DNA of 64,000 nucleotides from Fibrobacter sp. UWEL (GCF_900142535.1 NZ_FRBE01000003.1:145360-209359), one strand, 5' to 3'. Positions 9,438-18,534 are shown, numbered from the stretch's first letter. Numbers and translations are program-made. The notes: generated from the sequence alone by a model not told the origin.

Positions 9438-9445
9438 TAAATTTA
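9438..9445 (+). promoter_or_regulatory. Possible -7 element 4 bases before a HAD gene
   Basis: TAAATTTA differs from TAnnTTTG only at the last base and is separated from the ATG at 9450 by four bases (CACT). The position resembles other leaderless-type starts in this window. The preceding 110 bases are T- and A-rich with loose TTCATTTT-type repeats. Confidence 0.35.
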
Positions 9446-9449
9446 CACT

Positions 9450-10247
9450 ATGACTCGAAAGCCGGTAAAAGCTGTTGTATTTGACTTGGATGGTACTTTG
9501 TACCTGAGTGGTCGTCCTTATCCTAAAGCGGTAAAGACTGTAAACAATGTGGCCAAGCACGTTCCCGTGTACTACTTAAGTAACAATACCAGCAAATCGC
9601 CGGTCTTTTACGAGAATCGCCTGAAGGTTATGGGCCTTCCTCTTCGTGACGATGCCATCATCTCGGCACTCTACCTTTCCCTGAACGCCATTCACGAAGA
9701 AGGCATCAAGAATGTTTTCTTCTTTGCAAATCCCGAAGTGACGGAATGGTTTGCCGCACAGGATCCGAGCCTGAATTTGCGCCCTAGCGTTGCGGAAACG
9801 GAACTGGTCCTGATTGCCTATCACAACAGCTTTGATTACCGGGAACTTTGCGAATTGTCCTTCCGAGTCCAGCGTAAGATTCCTTTCTGGGTGACCCATA
9901 CGGATTTTGTCTGCCCCGACGCCAACGGCCCCGTGCCTGACATCGGCAGCTTTATGGCCTTGCTGAAAACCGCCTACGGCGTAGAACCGGAACGAAGCTT
10001 CGGGAAGCCTAATCCAGCGATGTTGTCGGAACTTCTGAAGAAGTACGACCCTGAAGAAATCCTGTTCGTGGGGGATCGCCTGTATACGGACTTTGAATTG
10101 GCCAAGCGTAGCGGTTGCCGGTTTGTTCTGCCTCTTTGTGGCGAAACAAAGTTGGCTGACTTGGAAAAGCTGGATGTGAAGCCCGAAGTGGTGGTGGACA
10201 TGGTCAGCGATATTGACTTTGAAGGTTTCTTCGAGGGACGAATCTAA
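9450..10247 (+). CDS. HAD-superfamily phosphatase, class IIA (NagD-like)
   Basis: A 265-residue hydrolase. Motif I is VFDLDGTLY (~11-19, catalytic Asp pair), motif II is YLSNNTSKS (~42-50), the Lys is in FGKPNP (~183-188), and motif IV is ILFVGDRLYTDFELAKRSG (~203-221). The large C2A cap between motifs II and III marks the IIA branch with NagD and p-nitrophenyl phosphatases. The natural substrate cannot be read from the sequence. The TAA stop overlaps the ATG of the zinc-binding gene by one base, so the two are co-translated, although the family has no obvious link to zinc. Confidence 0.88.
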   Translation: MTRKPVKAVVFDLDGTLYLSGRPYPKAVKTVNNVAKHVPVYYLSNNTSKSPVFYENRLKVMGLPLRDDAIISALYLSLNAIHEEGIKNVFFFANPEVTEWFAAQDPSLNLRPSVAETELVLIAYHNSFDYRELCELSFRVQRKIPFWVTHTDFVCPDANGPVPDIGSFMALLKTAYGVEPERSFGKPNPAMLSELLKKYDPEEILFVGDRLYTDFELAKRSGCRFVLPLCGETKLADLEKLDVKPEVVVDMVSDIDFEGFFEGRI

Positions 10248-11173
10248 TGAGTCGTCTTGAACGTTTTTTCTTCCGTCACCCTGAGCGCAGCGTAGCGAAG
10301 TCGAAGGGCCTAGTAGTATTACTCTTGCTTTTCTGCTTGGCTCTGCCGTCCCTTGCAGCAGACCTGACGGTAGCTGTTTCTCTCCAGCCATATTCCAGTG
10401 TGGTTCATGAAATCGGTGGAGAGCAGGTGAACGTGGTCTCCATGGTTCCCGCAGGTTCTGGCCCCCATACATTTGAACCTAAGCCCGCTTCCCTCAAGGA
10501 ATTCGCCAAGGCTACAGTTTACTTCAGTGACGGATCCGGTATGGATGCCGCCTGGTTGCCTCGTTTCAAGGGCGTGAACAAGAACGTGAATGTCATTTCC
10601 CTCTCTCAAGGAATTTCCTGGATGGAAGAAGATGAACATCATCATCACGAAGGCGAGGAACATCATCCCGAGGGCGAAAAAGATGAGGATGAGTTGGATC
10701 CCCACCTGTGGACATCTCCCGTCCAGATGATGCAGATTGCAGAAAATGTCTGCGAAGCTCTCATGTCTCTGGACGCCGCCCATAAGGACCTTTACCGCAA
10801 GCGCGCCAATGACTTGATCTTCCGCCTGAAAAAGTTGGACGTGGAGCTGCGCCAGACCGTCAAAAAGCTTCCCGCCAATGGCCGCACCTTTATCGTCTTC
10901 CATCCGGCTTATGGCTACTTCGCCCGAGATTACGGCATGAAACAGCTTACGGTGGAAGTGGCCGGCAAGGAACCGAAACCTCGTGACCTGGCAAACCTGA
11001 TAAAGACCGGTAAGGCCAACAATGTCCATATTGTTTTCGTCCAGCCCCAGTTTAGCAAGCGTGCTGCTGCCACCATCGCAAAAGAACTGAACGCAAAGAT
11101 TCTGGATACGGATCCCCTGGCTTACGATTACGAAGGCAATATCCGTGCACTTTTAAAATCCATTAGTCAATAA
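10247..11173 (+). CDS. znuA: Zinc/metal ABC transporter substrate-binding protein (ZnuA-like)
   Basis: Periplasmic metal-binding protein of the cluster-9 family, 308 residues. Likely metal ligands lie in GSGPHTFEP (~71), DPHLW (~148) and FHPAYGYFARDYG (~218). A His/Glu-rich loop (~129-147) between the lobes is typical of zinc rather than manganese members. The signal peptide is odd: its n-region contains HPERSVAKSKG, encoded by a dispersed DNA repeat at 10274-10310, before the hydrophobic core VVLLLLFCLALPSLAA. The start overlaps the HAD stop (TAATG). A znuC-like gene follows 5 bases later, but no permease gene is in this window. Confidence 0.9.
   Translation: MSRLERFFFRHPERSVAKSKGLVVLLLLFCLALPSLAADLTVAVSLQPYSSVVHEIGGEQVNVVSMVPAGSGPHTFEPKPASLKEFAKATVYFSDGSGMDAAWLPRFKGVNKNVNVISLSQGISWMEEDEHHHHEGEEHHPEGEKDEDELDPHLWTSPVQMMQIAENVCEALMSLDAAHKDLYRKRANDLIFRLKKLDVELRQTVKKLPANGRTFIVFHPAYGYFARDYGMKQLTVEVAGKEPKPRDLANLIKTGKANNVHIVFVQPQFSKRAAATIAKELNAKILDTDPLAYDYEGNIRALLKSISQ
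10274..10310 (+). repeat. Dispersed CCCTGAGC...GAAGGG repeat inside znuA signal sequence
   Basis: CGTCACCCTGAGCGCAG, CGTAGCGAAG, TCGAAGGGCC in succession. The CCCTGAGC and GAAGGG ends are partly complementary. The same style of element occurs at 44510-44545 and, inverted, at 44583-44609 in a non-coding gap. Here it is read in frame as HPERSVAKSKG. Confidence 0.7.
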
Positions 11174-11178
11174 AATCT

Positions 11179-11949
11179 ATGAACGCAATTGAAGTCAACA
11201 ACCTGTCCTTCTCTTATGGCAAGTCCAAAATCCTCGACAAGGTAAACCTTGAAATCGAGGAGAACGACTTCGTTGCAATTATTGGCCCTAATGGGGGCGG
11301 TAAGTCCACCCTCATGAAATTGATTGTGGGGCTTCTGTCCCCTGCAGAAGGTGACGTTCGACTTTTTGGGGAAAAGGTTCCTACCAAGAAGGTGGCTGTA
11401 GGCTATGTCCCCCAGAACACCAGCCGCAATCTGGAATTCCCCATTACGGTTGGCGAGTGCGTCGCACTTGGTAAAATCGGCTTGAAGGCAAAATCCCCCG
11501 AGGTGATCGCGGCCCTTTCTAAAGTTCATCTGGAGGGCTTTCTGGATCGCCGTCTGGGCGAACTGAGCGGTGGCGAACGCCAGCGAGTTTTGATTGCCCG
11601 TTCCCTGGTTTGTAATCCCCGCATTCTATTTCTGGATGAACCTAGCAACAACATTGACGCCGCCGGCCAGGAAAACCTTTACAACCTGCTGGAAGAATTC
11701 AGCAAGACCATGACCATCGTTATCGTCACTCACGACCTGATGGCCCTTTCCCATAAGGTCCGGAGCGTGGTCTGCGTCAACCGTAGCGTTCACTATCACG
11801 AAGGCTCCGGTCTTACCCAGCAGATGATTACAGATACTTACGGTTGTGATGTGGACTTGATCGCCCATGGCATTCCTCATCGCGTTTTAGGAAGTCACGA
11901 TCACTCCCACGGGGGCTGCTGTGAAGGACATCATCACCACCATCACTAG
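11179..11949 (+). CDS. znuC: Zinc/metal ABC transporter ATP-binding protein (ZnuC-like)
   Basis: ABC ATPase of 256 residues with Walker A GPNGGGKST (~35-43), signature LSGGERQR (~129-136), Walker B ILFLDEPS (~150-157) and the switch His in IVTHD (~184-188). The call as a metal importer rests on the znuA-like gene directly upstream. The C-terminal tail ends in a natural run of six His after GCCEG, with more His before it, which could act as a zinc sensor or store. A permease (ZnuB) would be needed but is not adjacent; a lipoprotein gene follows instead, 15 bases later. Confidence 0.88.
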   Translation: MNAIEVNNLSFSYGKSKILDKVNLEIEENDFVAIIGPNGGGKSTLMKLIVGLLSPAEGDVRLFGEKVPTKKVAVGYVPQNTSRNLEFPITVGECVALGKIGLKAKSPEVIAALSKVHLEGFLDRRLGELSGGERQRVLIARSLVCNPRILFLDEPSNNIDAAGQENLYNLLEEFSKTMTIVIVTHDLMALSHKVRSVVCVNRSVHYHEGSGLTQQMITDTYGCDVDLIAHGIPHRVLGSHDHSHGGCCEGHHHHHH

Positions 11950-11964
11950 ATTTTTGGGATAAAT

Positions 11965-12945
11965 ATGAAAAAGAATTTTAAGTGGATGACTTTGGCCCTG
12001 GCAGCCTGTGGCGCCTTTGTGGGCTGTAGCGATCAGGGCGGATCTCCCGAATTCAACGTAGAGGATCCTTTTGACATCGTCCTTTCCAAGTCCAGCTATA
12101 GTTACAAGTCCAAGGATTCCTTGCTCATTGTGAAGGAACCTGTCTGTAAGGAAGTGAAGGAGGGCGGCCTCAAGTATTTGCAGTGGAAGAAGGAAACTTC
12201 CACTCCTGATTCCATCTTCGCTTATCGTTCCAAGTCTACCGCCTATGTGCGTGAAGATCGTGACGATGATGAGGATGGTGAAGTCGCCTACGTTTACGAC
12301 GGATCTTCTTTCCCCGGCGGAAACTGGGTTCGTGCTGACGAAAATAAGAATTCCATCCATCACGCGCTGGTATTCTCTTCCGGGGTCCTGAAGAAGACTT
12401 TCCAGTATGATGGTTCCTGCTTCATGAAGTCCTTCTATACCCAGCTGTTTAACAAGAATAGTTCCTTGAAGGGCGCCGAAACTGCACTGGGCAAGTTCTA
12501 CGAAATGTTCAGCGATGACGATGAGTATGAACTGGATGAAAATGAAATCATCGAGGACATGCGCGTTCCTGATTGCGATGAACTGAGCATGCATGATGGC
12601 GACGTTGGCATTAAGGTGAATATGTTGAAAGCTTCCAGTGGTAAGATTTCCCTGAACTACTTGAACAAGACATGCCTCATCAAGTTCAGCCTTCGATATG
12701 CCAATAAGGAAAGCGATTGTCAGGATGCCTATGATGAGTATAAGCTGAACCGCAATACGGACAAGTCCTTTGCATTTGAGGATTATGACCGCTCCATCGA
12801 GTATAGCTACGATTGCATTACGGAGCTTGTGAAGAAGGTAAAGGCCGACAGGACGACCCTCAAGAAGTCTACCGCAAGCGATGAAGATCTGGCTAAGGAA
12901 ATGACATCAGCGGCAGTTGATGTAATCCTCTCTGGCTTGAAATAA
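11965..12945 (+). CDS. Putative lipoprotein of unknown function
   Basis: 326 residues starting with a lipoprotein signal and lipobox (AFVGC, Cys ~21), so probably anchored to a membrane on the periplasmic side. The mature part is rich in Lys, Asp and Ser with several Cys; acidic stretches (DRDDDEDGE ~107) stand out. I recognise no family. It follows znuC by 15 bases on the same strand and shares the terminator at 12967, so it may be co-transcribed with the zinc genes, but nothing in the sequence ties it to zinc. Confidence 0.75.
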   Translation: MKKNFKWMTLALAACGAFVGCSDQGGSPEFNVEDPFDIVLSKSSYSYKSKDSLLIVKEPVCKEVKEGGLKYLQWKKETSTPDSIFAYRSKSTAYVREDRDDDEDGEVAYVYDGSSFPGGNWVRADENKNSIHHALVFSSGVLKKTFQYDGSCFMKSFYTQLFNKNSSLKGAETALGKFYEMFSDDDEYELDENEIIEDMRVPDCDELSMHDGDVGIKVNMLKASSGKISLNYLNKTCLIKFSLRYANKESDCQDAYDEYKLNRNTDKSFAFEDYDRSIEYSYDCITELVKKVKADRTTLKKSTASDEDLAKEMTSAAVDVILSGLK

Positions 12946-12966
12946 ACCGCGCTGGTTTTACACAGA

Positions 12967-13006
12967 AAAAGACTCCGTCCAGACAAGACGGAGTCTTTTG
13001 TGTTTT
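12967..13006. terminator. Bidirectional terminator after the lipoprotein gene
   Basis: AAAAGACTCCGTC (12967-12979) and GACGGAGTCTTTT (12987-12999) form a 13-bp stem with a 7-base loop. As precede and Ts follow, so it can stop transcripts from both the lipoprotein gene (+) and the FISUMP gene (-). Confidence 0.9.
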
Positions 13007-13063
13007 TTAGGAGGAGAGTAGTAGTATGAGAGAGATTCGTATGGGAGCGCTAAAGCGCCCTAC

Positions 13064-13771
13064 CTAGCGAAGGTCAGCAACGCAACGGACGTAGAGACCC
13101 TTGGTGCGGGTTTCGTCGGTGCGGTTGATGTTCTTTGCAACGCTGCGGAATTCCCAGGAACGACCGGTGCCCTTTTCTACAGAGGTTGCAGACCAGTAGT
13201 GACCGGAGGTATTGCTTTCGCAATAGCCGCCCCATTCCTTGCAGCCGCCCTGACCCAGGTTCTTCCAGTCAACCTTGGACTGATCCTTCTGGAAATCGCG
13301 CCATTCTCCATCATCGGGGAGGTGCCAGCCAGCGGGGCAAGCCTGCTTGGCTTCGTTGTGGCTGTAGAAGCGACCATACTTCTGGCAGTATTCTTCGCTT
13401 TCCATGAGGCACTGGTTCGGGTTGGAAATGCTAAATGCAAGATTCTTCTTCATCCAGGCCTTGTCGCCACGGATTTCGATGCCATACTTCTTGCCGTCAC
13501 GAGAATCGGTAAGAACCTTACCGTCTGCGGAAATATTCTTCTGTTGGAGAATACGGTTGAAAATTTCTTCTTCAGATAGAACTTCGCTATCTGCGGTCAT
13601 CTTCACTTCGTGAGTCTTGACCATGTGAGTCTTTTGCTTGTTAGTCTTCACCATGCGGTGAGCGCCCATCTTGGGGCCTGCAGCAAAAGCGGTTGTACAA
13701 AGTGCGGACACAGCGAGAACGCTCAGTACACGTCCGGAACACTTGACGAGAGTAGTGATTAATCCATGCAT
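13064..13771 (-). CDS. Secreted FISUMP-domain protein
   Basis: 235 residues: a signal peptide (core VLSVLAVSALCTTAFAA), a short basic stretch, then one Fibrobacter succinogenes major paralogous domain. The domain shows DGKKYGIEIRGDKAWMKKNL, a Cys-containing CPAGWHLPDDGEW segment, WSATS, and the terminal LYVRCVAD. These proteins occur in many copies in Fibrobacter and relatives and are thought to be surface or secreted proteins of unknown function. The frame opens at 13792, but AAGGA sits 8 bases before the ATG at 13771 and directly abuts the ATG at 13780, so 13771 is chosen. Confidence 0.88.
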   Translation of the reverse strand: MHGLITTLVKCSGRVLSVLAVSALCTTAFAAGPKMGAHRMVKTNKQKTHMVKTHEVKMTADSEVLSEEEIFNRILQQKNISADGKVLTDSRDGKKYGIEIRGDKAWMKKNLAFSISNPNQCLMESEEYCQKYGRFYSHNEAKQACPAGWHLPDDGEWRDFQKDQSKVDWKNLGQGGCKEWGGYCESNTSGHYWSATSVEKGTGRSWEFRSVAKNINRTDETRTKGLYVRCVADLR

Positions 13772-13888
13772 AACAGCCATCCTTAATTCCATAAAAGCGC
13801 ACCTTGCGAGCTCTGATAAGCCAGTGCTCTGCGCTTACATTGAAGAATATATACCGGATTATTTCAAGTTGGATGTTACAAAAAGTTT

Positions 13889-14677
13889 TCAAAGGGAAAA
13901 TGTGACCCCGGTCATGCCGGGCCCTACCCAGAAAGAAAACTTTTCGTTCCGCTTTTTATGCATGGCAAGAATTCCGTAACTCACCGCGGTTCCAACCAGC
14001 GCTCCAGCCAATGCGTCAGAGGGATAATGCTTTCCTGCGGCAATCCGAAGGGCGCTTTCAAGCCCCGCCAAAGAAAAGGCCAATGCCCGTACAACCCCCG
14101 TATTTACTGAGTTCGGGTGTGTTTGAGCGAACCATTCGGAGGTGAAAACTGCAACTGTAAATGCGGCAGATGCGTGTCCCGAAAAGAAGCTTCCGTAGGC
14201 TTCGCCCTTTGCATTTTCGGCGGCCTTTTTCCCCTTTCCGCTCTCTGCATATACGTACGGTCTTGGCCAAATTTCTAAAGATCTAAGGGCTAGATTTATT
14301 CCAGATTGGAATAGTGCGGCTTGGACTAACATAAGGCTGAAAGTACCGAATTCTTGCCAGTCGGAGTCCTTGGAATACAGGGCTAAACCACCTACGGCGA
14401 GGGGGGCGACTGCAAAAACCACCCCAATATCGCTGGCCAGATCCGCGGATTCGCTGTATCGACCTGCAAATTTACGGTCCCAGGGCAAAAGATTCCCTTT
14501 GTCCATCACATGGTCGGGGATTTCCATCTGGCTATAGAGATAGCTGCCGAACCCGCTGGTAAGCAGGGCCATGGTTGTTAGGGGAATGTCGTTGGAATAA
14601 CTGAGGCTGTATTCCTCGCGAGCTCCCGAAAGGGAGAATGCTAGAGCTAGCAGGGGGAGGATGAGCCTGATCTTCAT
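13889..14677 (-). CDS. PAP2-family phosphatase with signal peptide
   Basis: 262 residues with an N-terminal signal or first membrane helix and several hydrophobic segments. The three phosphatase motifs are present: R-x6-RP in LRSLEIWPRPY (~130; the family usually has Lys first), SFFSGHASAAF (~163-173) and RIAAGKHYPSDALAG (~213-227). Such proteins remove phosphate from lipids such as undecaprenyl pyrophosphate or phosphatidic acid at the membrane. The actual substrate is not evident. The FISUMP gene lies downstream on the same strand. Confidence 0.85.
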   Translation of the reverse strand: MKIRLILPLLALAFSLSGAREEYSLSYSNDIPLTTMALLTSGFGSYLYSQMEIPDHVMDKGNLLPWDRKFAGRYSESADLASDIGVVFAVAPLAVGGLALYSKDSDWQEFGTFSLMLVQAALFQSGINLALRSLEIWPRPYVYAESGKGKKAAENAKGEAYGSFFSGHASAAFTVAVFTSEWFAQTHPNSVNTGVVRALAFSLAGLESALRIAAGKHYPSDALAGALVGTAVSYGILAMHKKRNEKFSFWVGPGMTGVTFSL

Positions 14678-14732
14678 ATGGGCCTAAGCTAAAAAAATTA
14701 TATTGTCAAAAAAAAGACCTTAGGTTGTTTTT

Positions 14733-15683
14733 ATGGCGAAAACGAATAATAACCGCGAGCCCATTGTTCCCAACATGGATTTGTTTGGGGCAATTTCAGA
14801 CGAGATGCGTCTGAAGATCCTCTTGCTTTTGGATCAGGCTGAATTTACGGTTAACGAGATTAAGGATATTCTGGATATTCACCAGAGTAACGCCAGCCGC
14901 CATCTGGCAAAGCTTTCTTCCTGTAACTTGCTGAAGGATCGTCGTGACGGTATCAAGGCTTATTACCGCCTAAGCGAGGAACTTTATTTGAGTGATCGCA
15001 TGCTGTCCATGATTCGTGAGGCTTATGAAGATCTGTCGGACAAGGATATTCTGAAATGCCGTGCCGCCCAGGTGCTGGAAGACCGTAGCGACAAGACTAA
15101 GGGTCAGATTCATAAACTGGATCAGGCCGGCGGAAGCCTAAAGGCTCAGATCAGCCTTTTCAGTAAGCTGATGGTTCAGTTTGACAATGCCGTGGATGTG
15201 GGGTGCGGTGAAGGGGGCGACTTGTCCCTGATGCTTGCAAACCGCTGCAAACATGTGACATCCCTGGACTGCAATCCCAAGGTGGTTAGCGGTCTTCAGA
15301 AGATTTTAAAGCAGAAAGGTATCCAGAATGTTCAGCCCAAGGTGGCGGACATGGTCAATACGGGCCTTCCTGATGATTTTGCTGATCTTGTCCTGATGAG
15401 TCAGGTTCTCCATCATGCTATGGACCCGCGCCATGCCCTGCAGGAAGCGGTTCGTATCCTGAAGCCTAACGGGACTTTGGCCCTTTTGGACCTGGCTCAA
15501 CACAAGGAAGAATCTTTCCGTACGACCCATGGCCATATCTGGCTGGGCTTCGATCGATCCCAGCTGGAATTTTTCGTGAAGGAATTGAATTGTACCATTA
15601 TGGAAAGTGAAATCATCCCTAGCGAAAATGAAGTGGATAAGAAGCTTCCTGTGATTTGCATGATCTTGACGAAAAACGCGTAA
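14733..15683 (+). CDS. ArsR-type regulator fused to SAM-dependent methyltransferase
   Basis: 316 residues. Residues ~15-90 form an ArsR-like winged helix (DEMRLKILLLLDQAEF, then the recognition helix HQSNASRHLAKLSS and wing DRRDGIKAYYRL). Residues ~145-290 form a class I methyltransferase with motif I AVDVGCGEGGDLSL (~152-165) and acidic motif SLDCNP (~178). Fusions of this type are known and are sometimes associated with methionine or arsenic metabolism, but no such gene is nearby and no ArsR metal-site cysteines are clear. The YfhO-like gene follows 32 bases later and might be in the same transcript. Confidence 0.85.
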   Translation: MAKTNNNREPIVPNMDLFGAISDEMRLKILLLLDQAEFTVNEIKDILDIHQSNASRHLAKLSSCNLLKDRRDGIKAYYRLSEELYLSDRMLSMIREAYEDLSDKDILKCRAAQVLEDRSDKTKGQIHKLDQAGGSLKAQISLFSKLMVQFDNAVDVGCGEGGDLSLMLANRCKHVTSLDCNPKVVSGLQKILKQKGIQNVQPKVADMVNTGLPDDFADLVLMSQVLHHAMDPRHALQEAVRILKPNGTLALLDLAQHKEESFRTTHGHIWLGFDRSQLEFFVKELNCTIMESEIIPSENEVDKKLPVICMILTKNA

Positions 15684-15715
15684 CAGAATTTTCTTGAGGA
15701 ATTGGAATAGACTTT

Positions 15716-18496
15716 ATGAAACTCTTTGAAAAAAAGCCAGCCTTCTTTGTGGCAATTGCTGCCATCTTCTTTGCGATCTTGCTGATTGTATTCCGCGACT
15801 TCGCTTTTGATTCTAACCAGCTGATGCTGAATTCCGACCAGTTGAATGGTATCGGTAGCCGAATCCTTCGTGCGGAAAGCGCCCTGGTGACGGAATGGGA
15901 CGACAGCCGTCTAGGTGGAGTTCCTACCATCGATGCTCTGTTTGCCGATGTGTATCACCCGCTGGTATGGACCCAGTTCTTGATGGATCCTGCAAGAGCT
16001 GTGGGATTTAAGTTTATCCTGACTCTGTGGGTAGCCTTCATGAGTGCATTTGCTCTGGGCTGGCACCTGACGAAAAACAAGTGGTGGGGCGCTCTCCTGG
16101 GCCTTCTCTACGCCTTCGCTCCGGAATTCTTTACTTATCTCTATGGCGGTCACGATGGCAAGATGATGGTCTTTGCCATTGCCCCGCTGGCCCTGCTCTG
16201 TATTCGTAAGGTGGTCCGCACGGGAAGCATTCCCTACATGGTGCTTCTTGCCTTGAGCGTTGCCTGGATGATTCTTGGCTCTCACCTGCAGTTGACTTAC
16301 TTGTTCCTGTGGGGCGCCGGCCTTTATACTCTTTATGAAGTGGCCTTCCATTGCGATGCCCTGAAGACTCGCGGCAAGCGCCTGGGCCTTGCTGCAGTGG
16401 GTCTTGCTTTTGGCCTTGCTCTTTCCTGCTTCCAGATTGTGCCGCCCTATCTGTATACCACCACACAGTCTGTTCGCGGTGACGATAGCCATACCAATTA
16501 CGGCCATGCAGTGAGCTGGTCTTTGCATCAGGAAGAAATGGCCCAGATGATCCTGCCGGGCTTTATCGGCGTGGATGTTTATGAACAGAATGAAAAATCC
16601 GGCGACCTGGAAGGTAGTTCCTTCGTGAATTTCTCCATGGACGAAGTTCGCAAGATGGGCGGAGGCTCTCCTTTCTACTGGGGCCACAACAGCTTCAAAC
16701 TGGATCATAATAACGCGGGCGCACTTCTTACCTTCCTGGGTTTCCTCTGCCTGTTCCTGCCGGGCAAGCGTCGTTATGCAGCCTTCTGGGGCGTAGGCGC
16801 TGTCGTTGCCCTCAGCTACGGTATGGGCGATCATTCTCCCTTGTTCAAGCTGTGGTATAATGTTCTGCCTGGTGTCAAGAATTTCCGTGCTCCGGGTATG
16901 GCCTTGTTCTGGTTGCCGCTTCTGCTGGTTATGATGGCTGGTCCTGTGCTGAAGGCTTTGACTGCTGACAATTCTGAAGTTGCTGAAGGTGGACGTTCCG
17001 CTGATGATGACCGTCGCGCCTTGATGCACGGTACTGCAATGTATGGCGTTCTCCTGTTGATCGTCTTGATTGCCCGCTTTGCCTGGACTGCATTTATCGG
17101 CCCTGTAGGACTTGTGGTGATGATTGCCTATGCGGTTCTTTGCCTGGGTGTCATGAGCTTGGACGACCAGAAGAAAACTCTTACGGTTAATAACCTGATG
17201 GCTGCCTACAGTGCAAAGCTTCCGGGTACTAGCCGCGTGATTCAGGCTGCGCTTTTCCTGGCTGCGGCTTACATTGGTGTGATGCTGATGAGCGGTCAGA
17301 AACTGCTGGAAGATGCTGTGACTGCTCCGTACTTTAAACCTCTGAACGAAGCTGTCATGGAGGCAACCGCTGGCAAGGTGGTGCCGGGCTTTATCCTGGT
17401 TCTTGTAGTGATTGCAGCAGCTCTGTTCGTGACCAAGAGCAAGATGAGTTCTCTTGCCAAGGTTGTAGTTCTTGCTGCTGTAGCTGGTATTGAACTGTTC
17501 GTGATTGATGGAGCCTTTATCCAGAATGTTCCTGCTCAGGAATACTTGCAGCCTGACAATCAGTTGGTAACCGCCTATAAGGGCTACTTCAAGGCGGATT
17601 CCCTCAATACGCCTCGTGTGCTTTCTCTGTCCAACAGTAAGTCCTTGGGCGCAAATTCCTTCCCGCAGTATAACCTGCGTAATGCAGATGGCATTCACGA
17701 TAACGAACTGGCCAGCTATCGTGCTTTCCGTGGTGGCCAGCAGAACTCCAATTACTTGCTGAACATCAATGAACCTAACGCAGCACATCCTTTCCTGGAT
17801 CTGATGAACGTAGGTGTGATCTTCTTCGATACTCAGCGTGGTACCTCCATGTTCCCCAACATGACTTACATGGGCGAAGCTTACCTCTTTGGTGAAGCGG
17901 TGGTCATGAACGATGAGGATGCCATCAATACATTGAAGACTCAGGGCGCAATTCGTGCGGAAATGACCGAAGAACCTAAGGTCGCCGAATCTGCTGAAGT
18001 GTCTGATTCGGCCAAGGTTGCCGCAGATTCTGCAAAGGTCACCGCAGAAAAGGTCGCTGAGCCAGCCGAAGCGAAATCCAAGTACGCAGACGAAGACGGT
18101 AAGTTCTTCTATCGCGAAAAGGTTATCCTGTCTGAAGCCCCCGCTAATGACTACAAGGGTAGCGTAGCTTCTGCTGGTCCTATCCAGGGTAAGGCTCGTC
18201 TTGTAGAACGTCCCAAGATGGATACCCAGGTCTTTGAAGTAGAAGCAGATCGTCCTGGCTTTATGGTGGTTGCTGGTAACTACCATCCCTACTGGAAGGC
18301 TTACGTCAACGGTAATGAAGTGAAGGTGTACAAGGCTTTTGGAACTCTCCGTGCAATTGAAATTCCTCAGGGCAAGTCTCAGGTCCGTATGGAATATCGC
18401 AGCGTTCCCTTCCACAAGCTGGTTTACGTATCCTTCGCCGCTGGTGCAATTCTCATTGTGCTTTGCGTTGTGGCTGTGGTACGCCGCAAGAAATAA
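15716..18496 (+). CDS. Large YfhO-like integral membrane protein
   Basis: 926 residues with about 12-14 membrane helices over the first ~600 and a soluble C-terminal domain followed by one last helix (LVYVSFAAGAILIVLCVVAVV) and a basic tail. An early acidic region and a periplasmic-type loop around residues 25-70 (DQLNGIGSRI, EWDDSRLGGVP) fit YfhO/GT-C-like proteins, which transfer sugars from polyprenyl carriers outside the inner membrane. Residues ~755-790 are a low-complexity insert with KVAESAEV and KVAEPAEA, encoded by the dispersed repeat found in the TPR gene downstream. GGAATTGGA lies upstream of the ATG. A terminator at 18535 follows. Confidence 0.75.
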   Translation: MKLFEKKPAFFVAIAAIFFAILLIVFRDFAFDSNQLMLNSDQLNGIGSRILRAESALVTEWDDSRLGGVPTIDALFADVYHPLVWTQFLMDPARAVGFKFILTLWVAFMSAFALGWHLTKNKWWGALLGLLYAFAPEFFTYLYGGHDGKMMVFAIAPLALLCIRKVVRTGSIPYMVLLALSVAWMILGSHLQLTYLFLWGAGLYTLYEVAFHCDALKTRGKRLGLAAVGLAFGLALSCFQIVPPYLYTTTQSVRGDDSHTNYGHAVSWSLHQEEMAQMILPGFIGVDVYEQNEKSGDLEGSSFVNFSMDEVRKMGGGSPFYWGHNSFKLDHNNAGALLTFLGFLCLFLPGKRRYAAFWGVGAVVALSYGMGDHSPLFKLWYNVLPGVKNFRAPGMALFWLPLLLVMMAGPVLKALTADNSEVAEGGRSADDDRRALMHGTAMYGVLLLIVLIARFAWTAFIGPVGLVVMIAYAVLCLGVMSLDDQKKTLTVNNLMAAYSAKLPGTSRVIQAALFLAAAYIGVMLMSGQKLLEDAVTAPYFKPLNEAVMEATAGKVVPGFILVLVVIAAALFVTKSKMSSLAKVVVLAAVAGIELFVIDGAFIQNVPAQEYLQPDNQLVTAYKGYFKADSLNTPRVLSLSNSKSLGANSFPQYNLRNADGIHDNELASYRAFRGGQQNSNYLLNINEPNAAHPFLDLMNVGVIFFDTQRGTSMFPNMTYMGEAYLFGEAVVMNDEDAINTLKTQGAIRAEMTEEPKVAESAEVSDSAKVAADSAKVTAEKVAEPAEAKSKYADEDGKFFYREKVILSEAPANDYKGSVASAGPIQGKARLVERPKMDTQVFEVEADRPGFMVVAGNYHPYWKAYVNGNEVKVYKAFGTLRAIEIPQGKSQVRMEYRSVPFHKLVYVSFAAGAILIVLCVVAVVRRKK
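17978..18073 (+). repeat. In-frame KVAEPxE repeats in the YfhO-like gene
   Basis: A diverged copy (17978-18001, read KVAESAEV) and a close copy (18050-18073, AAGGTCGCTGAGCCAGCC then GAAGCG, read KVAEPAEA) flank an Ala/Lys-rich stretch. Compare the TPR gene at 19337-20011. Confidence 0.75.
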
Positions 18497-18534
18497 CCTG
18501 CGATATGGGGCTGAAAAAGCCTGCTTAAAAGCTT

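Noticed and set aside
15911..18415. 834-codon open frame opposite the YfhO-like gene
   Set aside because: Antisense shadow of a GC-biased third-position pattern; the plus-strand product has membrane helices and a ribosome site.
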